DNA of 64,000 nucleotides from Rhizobium sp. RU20A (GTDB lineage Bacteria; Pseudomonadota; Alphaproteobacteria; Rhizobiales; Rhizobiaceae): NCBI RefSeq assembly GCF_900155885.1, contig NZ_FTMB01000001.1, positions 1,240,001 to 1,304,000 of the forward strand, read 5' to 3'. Shown piece by piece: positions 36,013 to 45,598 of this stretch (position 1 is its first letter; each line of letters starts with the position of its first letter). The notes under the pieces were generated by a model. It saw only the letters and a program-made list of their open reading frames with translations, ran no database searches and was not told where the DNA came from. The position numbers and the translations under genes were made by a program.

Positions 36013-38037
36013 TTACCGCGCCGCCGGCCCCTTCACCCGGCCGGAAAGAACGCCGAAGCCCTCGATGATGGCTTCCTGGTTTTCCAGCCGCTGGGTTTCG
36101 TTCTGCACTTCCTGGAGCGTGCGCAGGATGAGGCCGACGGTCTCGTCGTCACCGTCCTCCGTCGCCTGCGCCAGTTCGCGCTGCAATTCGCGGCGCTGCC
36201 AGAGGAGGTCCCGGGCCCGCTTGTGCAGGCCGATCGCCTGCTGATAGGCCTCGCGCGCATCTTCGGGCGCAGCCTCGGCCGTCGCGCTCCACAGGCGCGA
36301 ATTGCGCACCTGCTGGTCGAGCGAAGCGACGAGCGCGCCATGCCCGGCCGCCGCCAGCGCCTCCATCAGCATCTCGTGGTTCAGCCGCGAGCCGATCGAG
36401 GCCGCCGCGCCGAGCACCGCCGACCAGAGCCGTTGCAGATCCCGATTGTCGAATTCCAGCGCGGCGATCTCGTCGTAATCCTCGAAAAGGATCTGCGGAT
36501 GGTTGATGACGGTGATGGCCAGCACGGATTCGCGCAGCGCCGGCAAGGCATCGGCGCCGCGCACCAGCGCCGAGCGCGTCAGCCGGTCCGAGACGCTGCC
36601 CTGCGGCATGCCCCGGCCCTCTCCCGCGCCACCGCGCCCGCCAAAGCGGCCACCGCGCTTTGCGCCGCCGGCATTCTGGAAGCCCGAACCCTGGAAGCCG
36701 CCGCGCTCCTGCCGCGCGGCCTGCGGCGGGCGAAAGAGCGCGTTCAGCCGGTCGCGCATGTGCTGCTGGTAGTAGCGGCGTACGTTTTCGTCGGCGATCA
36801 CATTGGTCGCCTGCTTCAGGCGTGCCTCCAGATCAGCCCGTGCCTCGGGCGTCTCGAAGGTGCCGCTGCCCACTTCCCGCGTCCAGACCATATCCGAAAG
36901 GCCCCGCGCGCCGGCCATCACCCGGTCAAAGGGCGCACGGCCCTCCTGCTTGACGAGGTCGTCGGGGTCCTTGCCATCCGGCAGCAGCGCAAACCGCACC
37001 GTGCGGTCGGGGCGGATATGCGGCAGCGCCAGATCGACCGCCCGGAAGGCGGCGCGAATGCCGGCATTGTCACCGTCGAAGCACAGGACCGGCTGCGGCG
37101 TCATCTTCCAGAGCAGTTCCAGCTGGTTTTCCGTCAGCGCCGTGCCGAGCGGAGCCACGGCGTTCTCGATGCCCGCCTGGTGCAAAGCGATGACGTCCAT
37201 ATAGCCTTCGACGGCGATCACGGTGGCGCCCGTGCCCTCGCCGCCGCCGCGGCTCCCCTCCTGCACGGCGCGTCGCGCGCGGGCAAAATTGTAGAGCACC
37301 TGACCCTTGTGGAAGAGTTCCGTCTCGTTGGAGTTCAGATACTTCGCCATCGCATCGGCCGCCATGGCGCGCCCCCCGAAGGCGATCACCCTCTCGCGGG
37401 ACGACAGGATCGGAAACATGATGCGGTCGCGGAAGCGGTCGTAGGAGACGGGGATGTCGGGGCCGTGCACGACGAGCCCGCAGGCCTCGATCTGCTCCTT
37501 CGGCACGCCCTTGCCGGCCAGAAATTCCTTGAGCGCATTGCGGCTCTCCGGCGCATAGCCGAGGCGGAAGGTCTCGATGGTCCGCCCCGTCAGGCCACGG
37601 TCCCTCAGATAGGCGCGCGCCTTCGCCCCACCGGCCGCCTGCAACTGATCCTCGAAGAAGCGGGTGGCAAGCTCCATGACGTCGAGCAACGTGGTGCGCT
37701 GCTTCTCGCGCTCCTCCGCCTGCTTGTCGGGCGCGGGCATGGCGACCCCCGCCATGTCGGCAATCTGCTGCACCGCCTCGGGGAAAGGCAGCCCCTCGAT
37801 TTCCATCAGGAATCGGAAGTGATCGCCGGAGACGCCGCAGCCGAAGCAGTGGTAGCGCCCCTTGCGGTCCTCGCAGTGAAAGCTCGGAGATTTTTCGCCG
37901 TGGAAGGGGCAGCAGGCCCAGTAGTCGCCGCGCGAGGTATTGGTCTTCTTGCGGTCCCAGGTCACGCGCCGACCGATCACGGCCGAAATCGGCACGCAGT
38001 CGCGGATCTCGTCGAGGAAGCTGGGTGAAAAGCGCAT
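36013..38037 (-). CDS. dnaG: DNA primase DnaG
   Basis: A 674-residue primase. The start at 38035-38037 gives the usual MRFSPSFLDEIR opening; longer frames have no family match. The N-terminal CHC2 zinc finger has Cys43, His46, Cys64, Cys67. The RNA-polymerase core and TOPRIM domain follow (EGYMDVIALHQAG and DGDNAGI-type acidic residues), then a C-terminal helicase-binding domain. It makes RNA primers at the replication fork with DnaB. It is transcribed toward recQ; rpoD is 6.2 kb further downstream rather than adjacent. Confidence 0.96.
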   Translation of the reverse strand: MRFSPSFLDEIRDCVPISAVIGRRVTWDRKKTNTSRGDYWACCPFHGEKSPSFHCEDRKGRYHCFGCGVSGDHFRFLMEIEGLPFPEAVQQIADMAGVAMPAPDKQAEEREKQRTTLLDVMELATRFFEDQLQAAGGAKARAYLRDRGLTGRTIETFRLGYAPESRNALKEFLAGKGVPKEQIEACGLVVHGPDIPVSYDRFRDRIMFPILSSRERVIAFGGRAMAADAMAKYLNSNETELFHKGQVLYNFARARRAVQEGSRGGGEGTGATVIAVEGYMDVIALHQAGIENAVAPLGTALTENQLELLWKMTPQPVLCFDGDNAGIRAAFRAVDLALPHIRPDRTVRFALLPDGKDPDDLVKQEGRAPFDRVMAGARGLSDMVWTREVGSGTFETPEARADLEARLKQATNVIADENVRRYYQQHMRDRLNALFRPPQAARQERGGFQGSGFQNAGGAKRGGRFGGRGGAGEGRGMPQGSVSDRLTRSALVRGADALPALRESVLAITVINHPQILFEDYDEIAALEFDNRDLQRLWSAVLGAAASIGSRLNHEMLMEALAAAGHGALVASLDQQVRNSRLWSATAEAAPEDAREAYQQAIGLHKRARDLLWQRRELQRELAQATEDGDDETVGLILRTLQEVQNETQRLENQEAIIEGFGVLSGRVKGPAAR

Positions 38038-38274
38038 GCCGTTCTCGTAGTCCACACGGGGCATCAGGTAAAGGACAAGCGTGATCTGCGCCGCCATCAT
38101 CCGGCCCACAATCGGCAGGACAAACAGATCAACGATGGGACACAAAGATTCACGGAACCAAACCATGGCTGTGCGCTTTTGGCACGGATTGCATCAACCA
38201 TGTCCACACAAAGCATTTGACCGCAGCAACCACCTGACCTATCGCCATATTCCACCTTCGTGAAATGTGTTCCG

Positions 38275-39165
38275 ATGAACGACCTTGACAGGCTTGCGCA
38301 CGATTCGAAGTTCCTGCGCCTCGTGCTGCAACACGTGCAGCAGGTCGTGTCGCTCTATGGCGTCAATCCCCGGCTCTATTCGGTCTTTGCCTCACAACAA
38401 CGCTGGCTGATGGCGCAGATCGGCTTTTCACTGCATCACAGCCGTGATCCGGCCGATCCGGCCACGGGCCTGACGGTGAGCGCCTTCACCGAAGTCGTCC
38501 AGACCAACGGTGTGGCAAGCCGCAACACGGCCGCATCCTTCTTGCACGAGATGCTGGCCTACAAGTTCCTGCGCCACCGGCCCGATCGGCCGGACCGGCG
38601 GTCCCGGCCGATAGAACCGACGCCGATCGCCGAGCACGGCATGTGGGAATGGCTCGCCGTGCATCTTGCAACCCTTGACCGCTATGACGGGGGCAAACGC
38701 TGCGACCTCCTCCCGCCGGGCGCGCCGCTCGTCGCAGCCGTCCAGCCGCGCATCTGCGACGCGATCCTCAAAAGCCGCCTCAGAGGCTCGATCGGCACCA
38801 GCTTCGACCTCTTCACCTGGGCGAACAATGGCGGCGTCGTCCTCGATCAGCTTTTCTCGCTCATTGAGGCTTTCGAACCCGGGCAGGATCGCTACACCAT
38901 CGGCCGCATCTCGACCACGGAGATGGTCGAACGTTTCCTGATGTCGCGCACGCACTTCAAACGCCTGATCCTGAAGGCGGCGGAAGCCGGCAGCGTCGGC
39001 TGGGAGGGCGACGTCTGGCGCAGCCCGATGTGGATATCGGCCGCGTTCCTGCGTGAATACTGGGATTACCAGGCCGAAAAATTCGCGATCATCGACCAGG
39101 CCTTTGCCGCCGCGCTGGCCGAAGAGGCGCCGTTGCACACCGCCTCCCCGTCATCCGCGGCCTGA
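38275..39165 (+). CDS. Conserved hypothetical protein with two winged-helix-like segments
   Basis: A 296-residue soluble protein of no named family that I recognise. It is divergent from dnaG. Start options are a GTG at 38260 and the ATG at 38275; neither has a good ribosome site, and I use the ATG. Two segments look like helix-turn-helix units: LTVSAFTEVVQTNGVASRNTAASFLHEMLAYKFLRH (about residues 65-100) and GRISTTEMVERFLMSRTHFKRLILKAAEAGSVGW (about 213-246). The whole has MarR-like character, so a DNA-binding regulator is plausible. It converges on the yqeY-type gene. Confidence 0.6.
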   Translation: MNDLDRLAHDSKFLRLVLQHVQQVVSLYGVNPRLYSVFASQQRWLMAQIGFSLHHSRDPADPATGLTVSAFTEVVQTNGVASRNTAASFLHEMLAYKFLRHRPDRPDRRSRPIEPTPIAEHGMWEWLAVHLATLDRYDGGKRCDLLPPGAPLVAAVQPRICDAILKSRLRGSIGTSFDLFTWANNGGVVLDQLFSLIEAFEPGQDRYTIGRISTTEMVERFLMSRTHFKRLILKAAEAGSVGWEGDVWRSPMWISAAFLREYWDYQAEKFAIIDQAFAAALAEEAPLHTASPSSAA

Positions 39166-39218
39166 GCCCGGCCACGGAGAATGTCGCGCGGTCGCCGGGG
39201 CTCACGCGGCAGACGGCC

Positions 39219-39668
39219 TTACTTCAGCAAATCCTTGATGATCGCGGAAGCCTTGGCGAAATCCATCTGGCCGGGATAACGCTCCTTCAGCACGGCCATC
39301 ACCTTGCCCATGTCGCGCAGGCCCTGCGCGCCGATTTCGGCGATCACGCCTTCACACAGCGCACGCACCTCGGCCTCCGACAGCTGCGCCGGCAGGAAGG
39401 AGGAGATGATGACGATTTCTTCCCGTTCCTGCTGGGCAAGCTCCGGACGACCGCCTTCATCGTAGATGCGCGCCGATTCCTCGCGCTGCTTGATCATCTT
39501 GGCGAGGATCTGCATGATCTCGTCATTGTTGACGGGATCCTTGCCGGTGCCGCGATTGGCAATGTCGCGGTCCTTGATCGCGGTCTGGATGAGGCGGATC
39601 GTCGAGATGCGCCGTGTGTCCTTCGCCTTCATGGCATCTTTCAGAACGGTGGCGAATTCGTCGCGCAT
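39219..39668 (-). CDS. GatB/YqeY domain protein
   Basis: A 149-residue protein. The start at 39666-39668 has an AGGAG site six bases upstream. The YqeY layout is clear: an N-terminal helical part with KDTRRISTIRLIQTAIKDRD, then a C-terminal GatB-like tail domain. YqeY proteins resemble the tRNA-binding tail of the amidotransferase subunit GatB; their exact role is unknown. It is divergent from carA with 331 bases between the starts, the typical rhizobial arrangement. Confidence 0.9.
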   Translation of the reverse strand: MRDEFATVLKDAMKAKDTRRISTIRLIQTAIKDRDIANRGTGKDPVNNDEIMQILAKMIKQREESARIYDEGGRPELAQQEREEIVIISSFLPAQLSEAEVRALCEGVIAEIGAQGLRDMGKVMAVLKERYPGQMDFAKASAIIKDLLK

Positions 39669-39832
39669 GATAACTCCTGTCTTGGCGTCTGCCGGTGGCG
39701 CGTGCCGCGCCTTCTGGGTCCGCAGCCGGTCCATTTGGGCCGTCTCATAGACCAAGGCGGCCCTGTTTCGCAAACCCCGTCCCGCAAACCGCCCTTTTTC
39801 TTGGGTAAACCATCATTGTTGGTGCGGTGCGA

Positions 39833-39860
39833 TTGACCGTGCGGGAGGCTTTCTCTATTT
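39833..39860 (+). promoter_or_regulatory. Candidate sigma-70 promoter of carA
   Basis: TTGACC (39833-39838), 16 bases, then CTATTT (39855-39860) is close to the rhizobial consensus CTTGAC-N17-CTATAT. It lies about 140 bases before the carA ATG, leaving a leader. The inverted pair GTGCGGGA (39839-39846) / TCCCGCAC (39861-39868) spans the spacer and -10, so a hairpin or operator may modulate it. Confidence 0.45.
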
Positions 39861-39999
39861 TCCCGCACCTGCACAACATCATCAGCGATGACATGGGAAC
39901 CGCGGCCCTCTGGCGCGCCGGTCTCGCTCGACCACACACATGGCCATGTGCCCTGCGCCGTTCAAGGCGAGGGCAAACGGCCGCAACGGGAAAGATCCG

Positions 40000-41208
40000 A
40001 TGACGTCAACCCCTGCATGGACCACTTCCAAGCCGACCGCGCTTCTCGTGCTCGCCGATGGCACCGTCATCGAAGGCAAGGGCATCGGCGCCACCGGCCG
40101 CGTGCAGGCGGAAGTCTGCTTCAACACGGCGCTCACCGGCTACGAGGAAATTCTGACCGATCCCTCCTATCTCGGCCAGATCGTCACCTTCACCTTCCCG
40201 CATATCGGCAATGTCGGTGCCAATGACGAGGACATCGAGGACCTGACACCCGCCGCCCGCCACGGCGCGGTCGGCGTCATCTTCAAGGCCGACATCACCG
40301 AGCCCAGCAACTATCGCTCGGCCAAGCACCTGGACCAGTGGCTGAAGGCCCGCGGCATCATCGGCATGAGCGGCATCGACACCCGCGCGCTGACCGCCTG
40401 GATCCGCGAAAACGGCATGCCGAATGCCGTGATCGCCCACGATCCGGACGGCAATTTCGACGTCGAGGCGCTGAAGGCCGAAGCCAAGGCCTGGAGCGGC
40501 CTTGTCGATCTCGACCTCGCCAAGGTCGCGACGTCAGGCCAGTCCGCCAAGTGGGACGAGCGTCCCTGGGTCTGGAACGAGGGCTTTGCAACGCTCGGCG
40601 AGAGCGATGCGGCCTACCACATCGTCGCCATCGATTTCGGCGTGAAGCGCAACATCCTGCGCCTCCTGACGGGTCTTGGCTGCCGCATCACCATCGTGCC
40701 CGCCAACACCTCGGCCGAAGACGTGCTGGCGCTGAAGCCCGATGGTGTGTTCCTCTCCAACGGCCCGGGTGACCCGGCCGCGACCGGGACCTACGCCGTG
40801 CCGGTCATCCGCGCCCTGATCAACGAAGACCTGCCGATGTTCGGCATCTGCCTCGGTCATCAAATGCTGGGCCTTGCGCTTGGCGGCAAGACCGAGAAGA
40901 TGCATCAGGGTCACCACGGCGCCAACCATCCGGTGAAGGACCACACGACGGGCAAGGTCGAGATCGTCTCGATGAACCATGGCTTCGCGGTCGACTCGAA
41001 GTCGCTGCCGGAAGGCGTTGAAGAGACTCACGTCTCGCTTTTCGACGGCACCAATTGCGGCCTGCGCCTCGTCGGCAAGCCGGTCTTCTCCGTCCAGCAC
41101 CATCCGGAAGCATCGCCGGGCCCGCAGGACAGCCACTACCTCTTCCGCCGCTTCGTCAACCTTGTGAAGGAACGCAAGGGCGAAACGCTGCTGGCCGAAC
41201 GCGCCTGA
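40000..41208 (+). CDS. carA: Carbamoyl-phosphate synthase small subunit
   Basis: A 402-residue glutaminase subunit. The start at 40000 follows GGGAAAG and gives the usual short N-terminus before [20 protein letters not shown]. The C-terminal class I amidotransferase has its nucleophile near Cys284 in [10 protein letters not shown], and the His/Glu pair is in [11 protein letters not shown]. It releases ammonia from glutamine for CarB to make carbamoyl phosphate for arginine and pyrimidines. carB is 9 kb downstream on the same strand rather than adjacent. A strong terminator follows. Confidence 0.97.
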   Translation: MTSTPAWTTSKPTALLVLADGTVIEGKGIGATGRVQAEVCFNTALTGYEEILTDPSYLGQIVTFTFPHIGNVGANDEDIEDLTPAARHGAVGVIFKADITEPSNYRSAKHLDQWLKARGIIGMSGIDTRALTAWIRENGMPNAVIAHDPDGNFDVEALKAEAKAWSGLVDLDLAKVATSGQSAKWDERPWVWNEGFATLGESDAAYHIVAIDFGVKRNILRLLTGLGCRITIVPANTSAEDVLALKPDGVFLSNGPGDPAATGTYAVPVIRALINEDLPMFGICLGHQMLGLALGGKTEKMHQGHHGANHPVKDHTTGKVEIVSMNHGFAVDSKSLPEGVEETHVSLFDGTNCGLRLVGKPVFSVQHHPEASPGPQDSHYLFRRFVNLVKERKGETLLAERA

Positions 41209-41232
41209 CAGCCAGCGAAGGAACGATGAACG

Positions 41233-41270
41233 ACAAAGGCCCGGGCGGTGATCACCGCCCGGGCCTTTGT
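41233..41270. terminator. Bidirectional terminator between carA and the MATE gene
   Basis: A perfect 19+19 palindrome, ACAAAGGCCCGGGCGGTGA / TCACCGCCCGGGCCTTTGT, lies between the convergent carA and MATE genes. Each side ends in a short T-run in its own direction (CTTTGT), so it should stop transcription both ways. Confidence 0.85.
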
Positions 41271-41293
41271 CATGGGATTGAGTGTTTCTCCCC

Positions 41294-42721
41294 CTAGGCC
41301 GTTGCCGTACGGACCGCCTGATAGGTGGCCGGATCGGTCTCCATGCGCTTGAGCGTCATGAAGAAGCGGCCGAGCAGCATGATGGACGCGGCAATGAGAC
41401 CGAGCACGAAGCCGTACCAGACGCCATTGGCGCCGAGCCCCAGCGGCAGGGCGAAGATCCAGCCGGACAGGAAGCCGATCGGCCAATAGGCGATCATGGC
41501 AAGGATCATCGGCACGCGCGCATCCTTGAGGCCGCGCAACAGCCCCGCCCCGACCGCCTGCAGGCCATCGACCAGCTGGAAGGCGCCGGCGATGACGATC
41601 AGCGGTCCCGCCACAGCCACGACCGCCGCCGCATCCGGCCGCGCCGTATCCAGAAAGAGCGTCGCCAGCGTGTAGGGGATGACCGCAAACACCAGCGAGC
41701 CGATCAGCGACACCACGCCGGCAAGGCCAAGGATCGCGATGGCGGCCCTTCGCACGCCGAGAAGATCGCCACGCCCGAGTGCCAAGCCGACGCGCACCGT
41801 TCCGGCCTGGGCAAGGCCGAGCGGGATCATGAAGGCGATCGAGGCAAACTGCAGGGCAATGCCGTGCGCCGCCAGTTCCGTCGTGCCGATCGTTCCGATC
41901 AGCAGCGAGGCAGCCGTAAAGAGGGACACTTCAGCCAGGATCGTGACGGCGATCGGAAGGCCGAGCATCACCACTTCCCGGAACATGCCCCAGTCGGGTC
42001 GCCAGAACCGCACGAAGATATCGAGCCTGTGGAGCGCCGGCACGCAGCGGATATAGATGAGCAGCAGCACGACCCCGAGCGTGGCGACGCCGAGCGCCGC
42101 ATAGGCGGCCCCCTCGATGCCGAGCGCCGGGAAGCCGAAATGGCCGTAGATCAGCACGTAGCACAGAACGATGTTGAGAAGCAGCGTCGCGATCGTCACC
42201 CACAGGATGATCCCCGCCCGCTCGTAGCCGGCGAGAAGCGCCCGGAGGACCATGATGATCAGGCTCGGGAACATGCTCCATTGGGCGATGTGCAGGTAGC
42301 GCCCGGCCAGCGCCGCGACGGCCGGCTGCTGGCCGAGCGCGGTGAGGATCGCCTCCGCCTTCCAGATGACCGGCATGGTAAGGGCGCCGTAAAGCAGCAC
42401 GACCCAGATGCCCATGCGCACCGAACGGCGCACGGCAACCGTATCGCCACGTCCGACCGCCTGCGCCACCATCGGCACCACGGCATGGGTGAAGCCGCAG
42501 CCGAAGATGAACATGGTGAAGAACAGTTGCGTGCCCAGCACGATCGCCGCAAGTTCCGTCGGACCGAGTTTGCCGACCATCAGAACGTCGGTGGTGTGGA
42601 TGGCAAGCTGGGCGAGCTGCGCGCCGACAAAGGGTATGCCGAGCACGAGGCCAGCGCGCAGATGCGTCGACCAGGAATTGTCAAAGCTGTGCGGCGCGGC
42701 GGCCGCGGCGGTGGTCTGCAT
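41294..42721 (-). CDS. MATE family multidrug/organic cation efflux protein (NorM-like)
   Basis: A 475-residue inner-membrane protein with 12 predicted helices in two similar halves. Typical MATE features are an early GIPFVGAQLAQLAIHTTDVLMVGKLG segment and the mirrored middle part with LGLPIAVTILAEVSLFTAASLLIGTIG. It exports cationic drugs or metabolites using a sodium or proton gradient; substrates cannot be deduced. It ends at the shared terminator with carA. Confidence 0.92.
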   Translation of the reverse strand: MQTTAAAAAPHSFDNSWSTHLRAGLVLGIPFVGAQLAQLAIHTTDVLMVGKLGPTELAAIVLGTQLFFTMFIFGCGFTHAVVPMVAQAVGRGDTVAVRRSVRMGIWVVLLYGALTMPVIWKAEAILTALGQQPAVAALAGRYLHIAQWSMFPSLIIMVLRALLAGYERAGIILWVTIATLLLNIVLCYVLIYGHFGFPALGIEGAAYAALGVATLGVVLLLIYIRCVPALHRLDIFVRFWRPDWGMFREVVMLGLPIAVTILAEVSLFTAASLLIGTIGTTELAAHGIALQFASIAFMIPLGLAQAGTVRVGLALGRGDLLGVRRAAIAILGLAGVVSLIGSLVFAVIPYTLATLFLDTARPDAAAVVAVAGPLIVIAGAFQLVDGLQAVGAGLLRGLKDARVPMILAMIAYWPIGFLSGWIFALPLGLGANGVWYGFVLGLIAASIMLLGRFFMTLKRMETDPATYQAVRTATA

Positions 42722-42924
42722 GGCGGAAATCCCGTCCCTGAAAGGCTTGCCGCCGCGCCGGAACGACGCAAAATGGGCGGCCCGCGGTCAGCGAACTGGA
42801 AAGGCGACCGGTGATCCCTCCTAATCGCTTTGCGCGAAAGAGGCCAGTGCGGAACGCCCGCACCGCCTTCTTTTCATGCAACCATCACAAATTTTGATCA
42901 CCGCTCGCACCGGAAACAAAACCG

Positions 42925-43839
42925 TCAGATATCGCCGGAAAACGTATCACAGGAGGATACGCGCCCGCTTTCAAAGCCGCGGGCAAACCATGTGCGGCGC
43001 TGCTCGGAGGTGCCGTGGTTGAAGCTGTCGGGCACGATATAGCCCTGGCTGCGGCGCTGCAGCGTATCGTCGCCGATCTGGGTCGCAGCGTTCAGGGCTT
43101 CCTCGAGATCTCCGGCCTCCAGCAGGCCCTTCTGCTTGGTGAAATGGCCCCAGACGCCCGCAAAGCAGTCGGCCTGCAGCTCGACACGCACCGACATCCT
43201 GTTGGCCTCGACCTCGCTCATGCCCTGCCGCATCTGGTTGAACTTCGGCAGAACGCCGAGCAGGTTCTGCACGTGGTGGCCGACCTCGTGGGCGATCACA
43301 TAGGCCTGCGCAAAATCGCCGGACGCGTTGAAGTTGGTCTTCAACTCGTCGAAGAAGCCCATGTCGAGATAGACCTTCTGGTCGCTCGGGCAGTAGAAGG
43401 GTCCGGTCGCGGACGACGCTTGACCGCAGGCCGAGCGGATGCCGCCGCTGAAGAGAACCAGCTTCGGCTCCTGATAGGTCTCGCCATTCGACTGGAAGAT
43501 ACCGTTCCAGGTATCCTCGGTTTCGGCGAGCACGGTCGCGACGAAAGCCTTCATCTCCTCCTCGGCCGGGCTGCCCTGCCGCGGTGCATTCTCGGTCTGC
43601 TCATAGCCGGAGGACGGGCCGAGGCTGCCGCCATCCATCACCTGCAGAAGGTCGATGCCCATGGCCTTGAAGACGAAATAGATGACGACGAGCAGCACCA
43701 GCGTGCCGATACTCATGCGCCCGCCACCGCCACCGACCGGAATGCGCATGCCGCCGCGCCCGAGCGGACTTCTGCCGATACCGCTATCGCCGCGGCGATC
43801 CTCGATATTGTCCGACTGCCGGCGCCCTTTCCATTCCAT
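42925..43839 (-). CDS. YpfJ-type putative neutral zinc metallopeptidase
   Basis: A 304-residue protein of the YpfJ/zinc_peptidase family. The glycine-rich N-terminus (MEWKGRRQSDNIEDRRGDSG) is followed by one transmembrane helix (IGTLVLLVVIYFVFKAMGI). The C-terminal domain has the zinc motif HEVGHH (VIAHEVGHHVQNLLG) and the downstream ELQADCFAGVWGH that supplies a third ligand. It is probably anchored in the inner membrane with the enzyme domain in the periplasm. Substrates are unknown. Confidence 0.9.
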   Translation of the reverse strand: MEWKGRRQSDNIEDRRGDSGIGRSPLGRGGMRIPVGGGGGRMSIGTLVLLVVIYFVFKAMGIDLLQVMDGGSLGPSSGYEQTENAPRQGSPAEEEMKAFVATVLAETEDTWNGIFQSNGETYQEPKLVLFSGGIRSACGQASSATGPFYCPSDQKVYLDMGFFDELKTNFNASGDFAQAYVIAHEVGHHVQNLLGVLPKFNQMRQGMSEVEANRMSVRVELQADCFAGVWGHFTKQKGLLEAGDLEEALNAATQIGDDTLQRRSQGYIVPDSFNHGTSEQRRTWFARGFESGRVSSCDTFSGDI

Positions 43840-43926
43840 CGGTCTGCTCCCTGCCTGTCACGGCCACGTGATCGTCTTTTGAGACTTATAGCGCGCCAGG
43901 ACGAGAAAGACAGATGCGGGCGCCGA

Positions 43927-44418
43927 TCAGACTGCACGCCGTCCCCGCCAGCGGCGCAAGGCAGGCAGAAGCAGAACGAGGATCGCAGCGACGAGCGTGA
44001 TCACAAGCAGGCTCGATGCGCCACCGGCAAACAGCAGGCGGCCCATGACGCGTTCGGGAAGCAGCGTGAAGAGACCGGCGACCCCGATGCCCCACACATA
44101 CATGCCGACCACCCCCGCACGATGCGCGCGGATATCCCCGCGCCGGGCCGCCTGAAAGGCTTGCCAGGACGCGTACAACACGAACAACGAAATGAGATGG
44201 ATAGGGCTGAAACCGTAGAGAAGGTCGAAGCTGTGGATGAAGAAGGAGGACAAGGCCGTCATCACCATCAAGACAAACCAGATCCGCCCGATCAGCCGGT
44301 GGCGCGGCGTGCCCTTGGGGTTCGAAAGAAGGAAGGCGCCCAGCAGCGCAGCCGGAACAACGCTTGCCACATGGACCTGAACGGCGAGCGGCGCATCGAG
44401 CAACGGGGCGAAGGACAT
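43927..44418 (-). CDS. DUF2306 family membrane protein
   Basis: A 163-residue membrane protein with about four helices. The ATG at 44416-44418 follows a GGAGAGAA site. The pattern VQVHVASVVPAALLGAFLL, then TPRHRLIGRIW, a histidine pair in FFIHSFDLLYGFSPIHLIS and a helix ending near GDIRAHRAGVVGMYVWGIGVAG fits DUF2306. Conserved histidines suggest heme or metal binding in the membrane, but the function is unknown. It is divergent from a membrane-bound LytTR regulator 143 bases away, so the two may be a regulated pair. Confidence 0.8.
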   Translation of the reverse strand: MSFAPLLDAPLAVQVHVASVVPAALLGAFLLSNPKGTPRHRLIGRIWFVLMVMTALSSFFIHSFDLLYGFSPIHLISLFVLYASWQAFQAARRGDIRAHRAGVVGMYVWGIGVAGLFTLLPERVMGRLLFAGGASSLLVITLVAAILVLLLPALRRWRGRRAV

Positions 44419-44561
44419 GGTTCTCTCCAGCGAAAGCGGGGTCAACGCAGTGGCCCATCGGACATGAACGCCGGAACGTCCATCCGCTTGAACCGTGCCG
44501 GTTTTTCAATGAGAGTGCACCGACATCAAACCTCAGATGCCCGGACCTGCCGGAGGACTTC

Positions 44562-45446
44562 GTGAAACGACCCGTCTTGCAATCCGCGCTTCGCGATTTG
44601 CATCAGTTTGCCAGCAACTGGCGCTACGGGGTCACGTTCCTCGTCATCGTTCTTCTGTTCACCCTGATAGGGCCCTTTGGCACGGACGCCTTTGCGCCGC
44701 TCGCCCGTTTCGGCTTCTGGCTTGCCATCCAGGGCTCGGCCTGGTTCTTCGCCACCACGCTCGCCGTCTTCGCTAATGCCGCGCTGCCGGCCGCCATCCG
44801 GCCGGAGTTCCTGCGCCTTGCCATCGGCTCCGTCCTGGCCTGTCCATTGATCGGCGCCTCGATCCTCTTCATTCGCATGGGCGCGACGGGCGCACCGGTC
44901 AGCCTTTCGGGCTGGGTGCACGAGAGCATCGGCGCCGTACCGCTCAGCCTCCTCTTCTGCCTACTCGCCTATACGGCCGCCGCCCCTTCGATCGATAGGC
45001 AAATGGCGCGGGGCGCAAGAACGGCACTGACGCCCGCCGAACACGAGAGCGGCGAGCCGCCAGGGCCAACACTGGCGCCTCGCGCAGCCGTCGACACTGC
45101 ACCCACCTCCGGCCTGGACGCCCCTCCTCGGCTACTCGCCCGCCTGAAGCCGGCCAATCGCGCGCCGCTGCTCAGGCTCGCCGTCGAAGACCACTATACC
45201 CGCGTGGTGACCGCGCGCGGATCGGAGCTCGTCCTGCTGCGCTTCAGCGATGCCGTTCGGGAGGCGGGCGACATCGGTCTGCAGGTGCACCGCTCCCATT
45301 GGGTCGCCTTCGCCAACATCAAGGCTCTGTCCCGCGATGGCAGCCGCCTGACGCTGGAGACTGAAGATGGCACCCGCGTGCCGGTCAGCAGACCCTATGC
45401 GCCGGCCGTGCGCGAACGTCTTCGGGAAAACGCAAACAAGGCTTGA
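44562..45446 (+). CDS. Membrane-bound LytTR-domain transcriptional regulator
   Basis: A 294-residue protein. I start it at the GTG at 44562, which has a GGAGGA site five bases upstream; the open frame extends further but overlaps the divergent gene and its own ribosome site. Four transmembrane helices (about residues 22-130) are followed by a proline-rich linker and a C-terminal LytTR DNA-binding domain (about 190-290, LLRLAVEDHYTRVVTARGSELVLLRFSDAVREAG...VHRSHWVAF). There is no receiver domain, so the signal comes through the membrane part. The divergent DUF2306 gene is the obvious target or partner. Confidence 0.85.
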   Translation: MKRPVLQSALRDLHQFASNWRYGVTFLVIVLLFTLIGPFGTDAFAPLARFGFWLAIQGSAWFFATTLAVFANAALPAAIRPEFLRLAIGSVLACPLIGASILFIRMGATGAPVSLSGWVHESIGAVPLSLLFCLLAYTAAAPSIDRQMARGARTALTPAEHESGEPPGPTLAPRAAVDTAPTSGLDAPPRLLARLKPANRAPLLRLAVEDHYTRVVTARGSELVLLRFSDAVREAGDIGLQVHRSHWVAFANIKALSRDGSRLTLETEDGTRVPVSRPYAPAVRERLRENANKA

Positions 45447-45598
45447 CGTTTGCCACGAAAGCAGCACCCTACCGACGATCCGGCGCGCCAGAAGCCACGC
45501 CGCACCGGAAGCTGGCGCGCGGAGGACGTGCCGGTCGCCGGACCGGAAAACACAAGCCCGACAAGGGCCGCAGCACATCTTGCTTGGAGGAGCATCCC

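Noticed and set aside
41282-42814. 510-codon open frame antisense to the MATE gene
   Set aside because: Rich in Arg, His and Gly and without any domain; it mirrors the MATE gene exactly.
44364-44561. Upstream extension of the LytTR regulator
   Set aside because: It runs through the start region of the divergent DUF2306 gene; the GTG at 44562 has a strong ribosome site.
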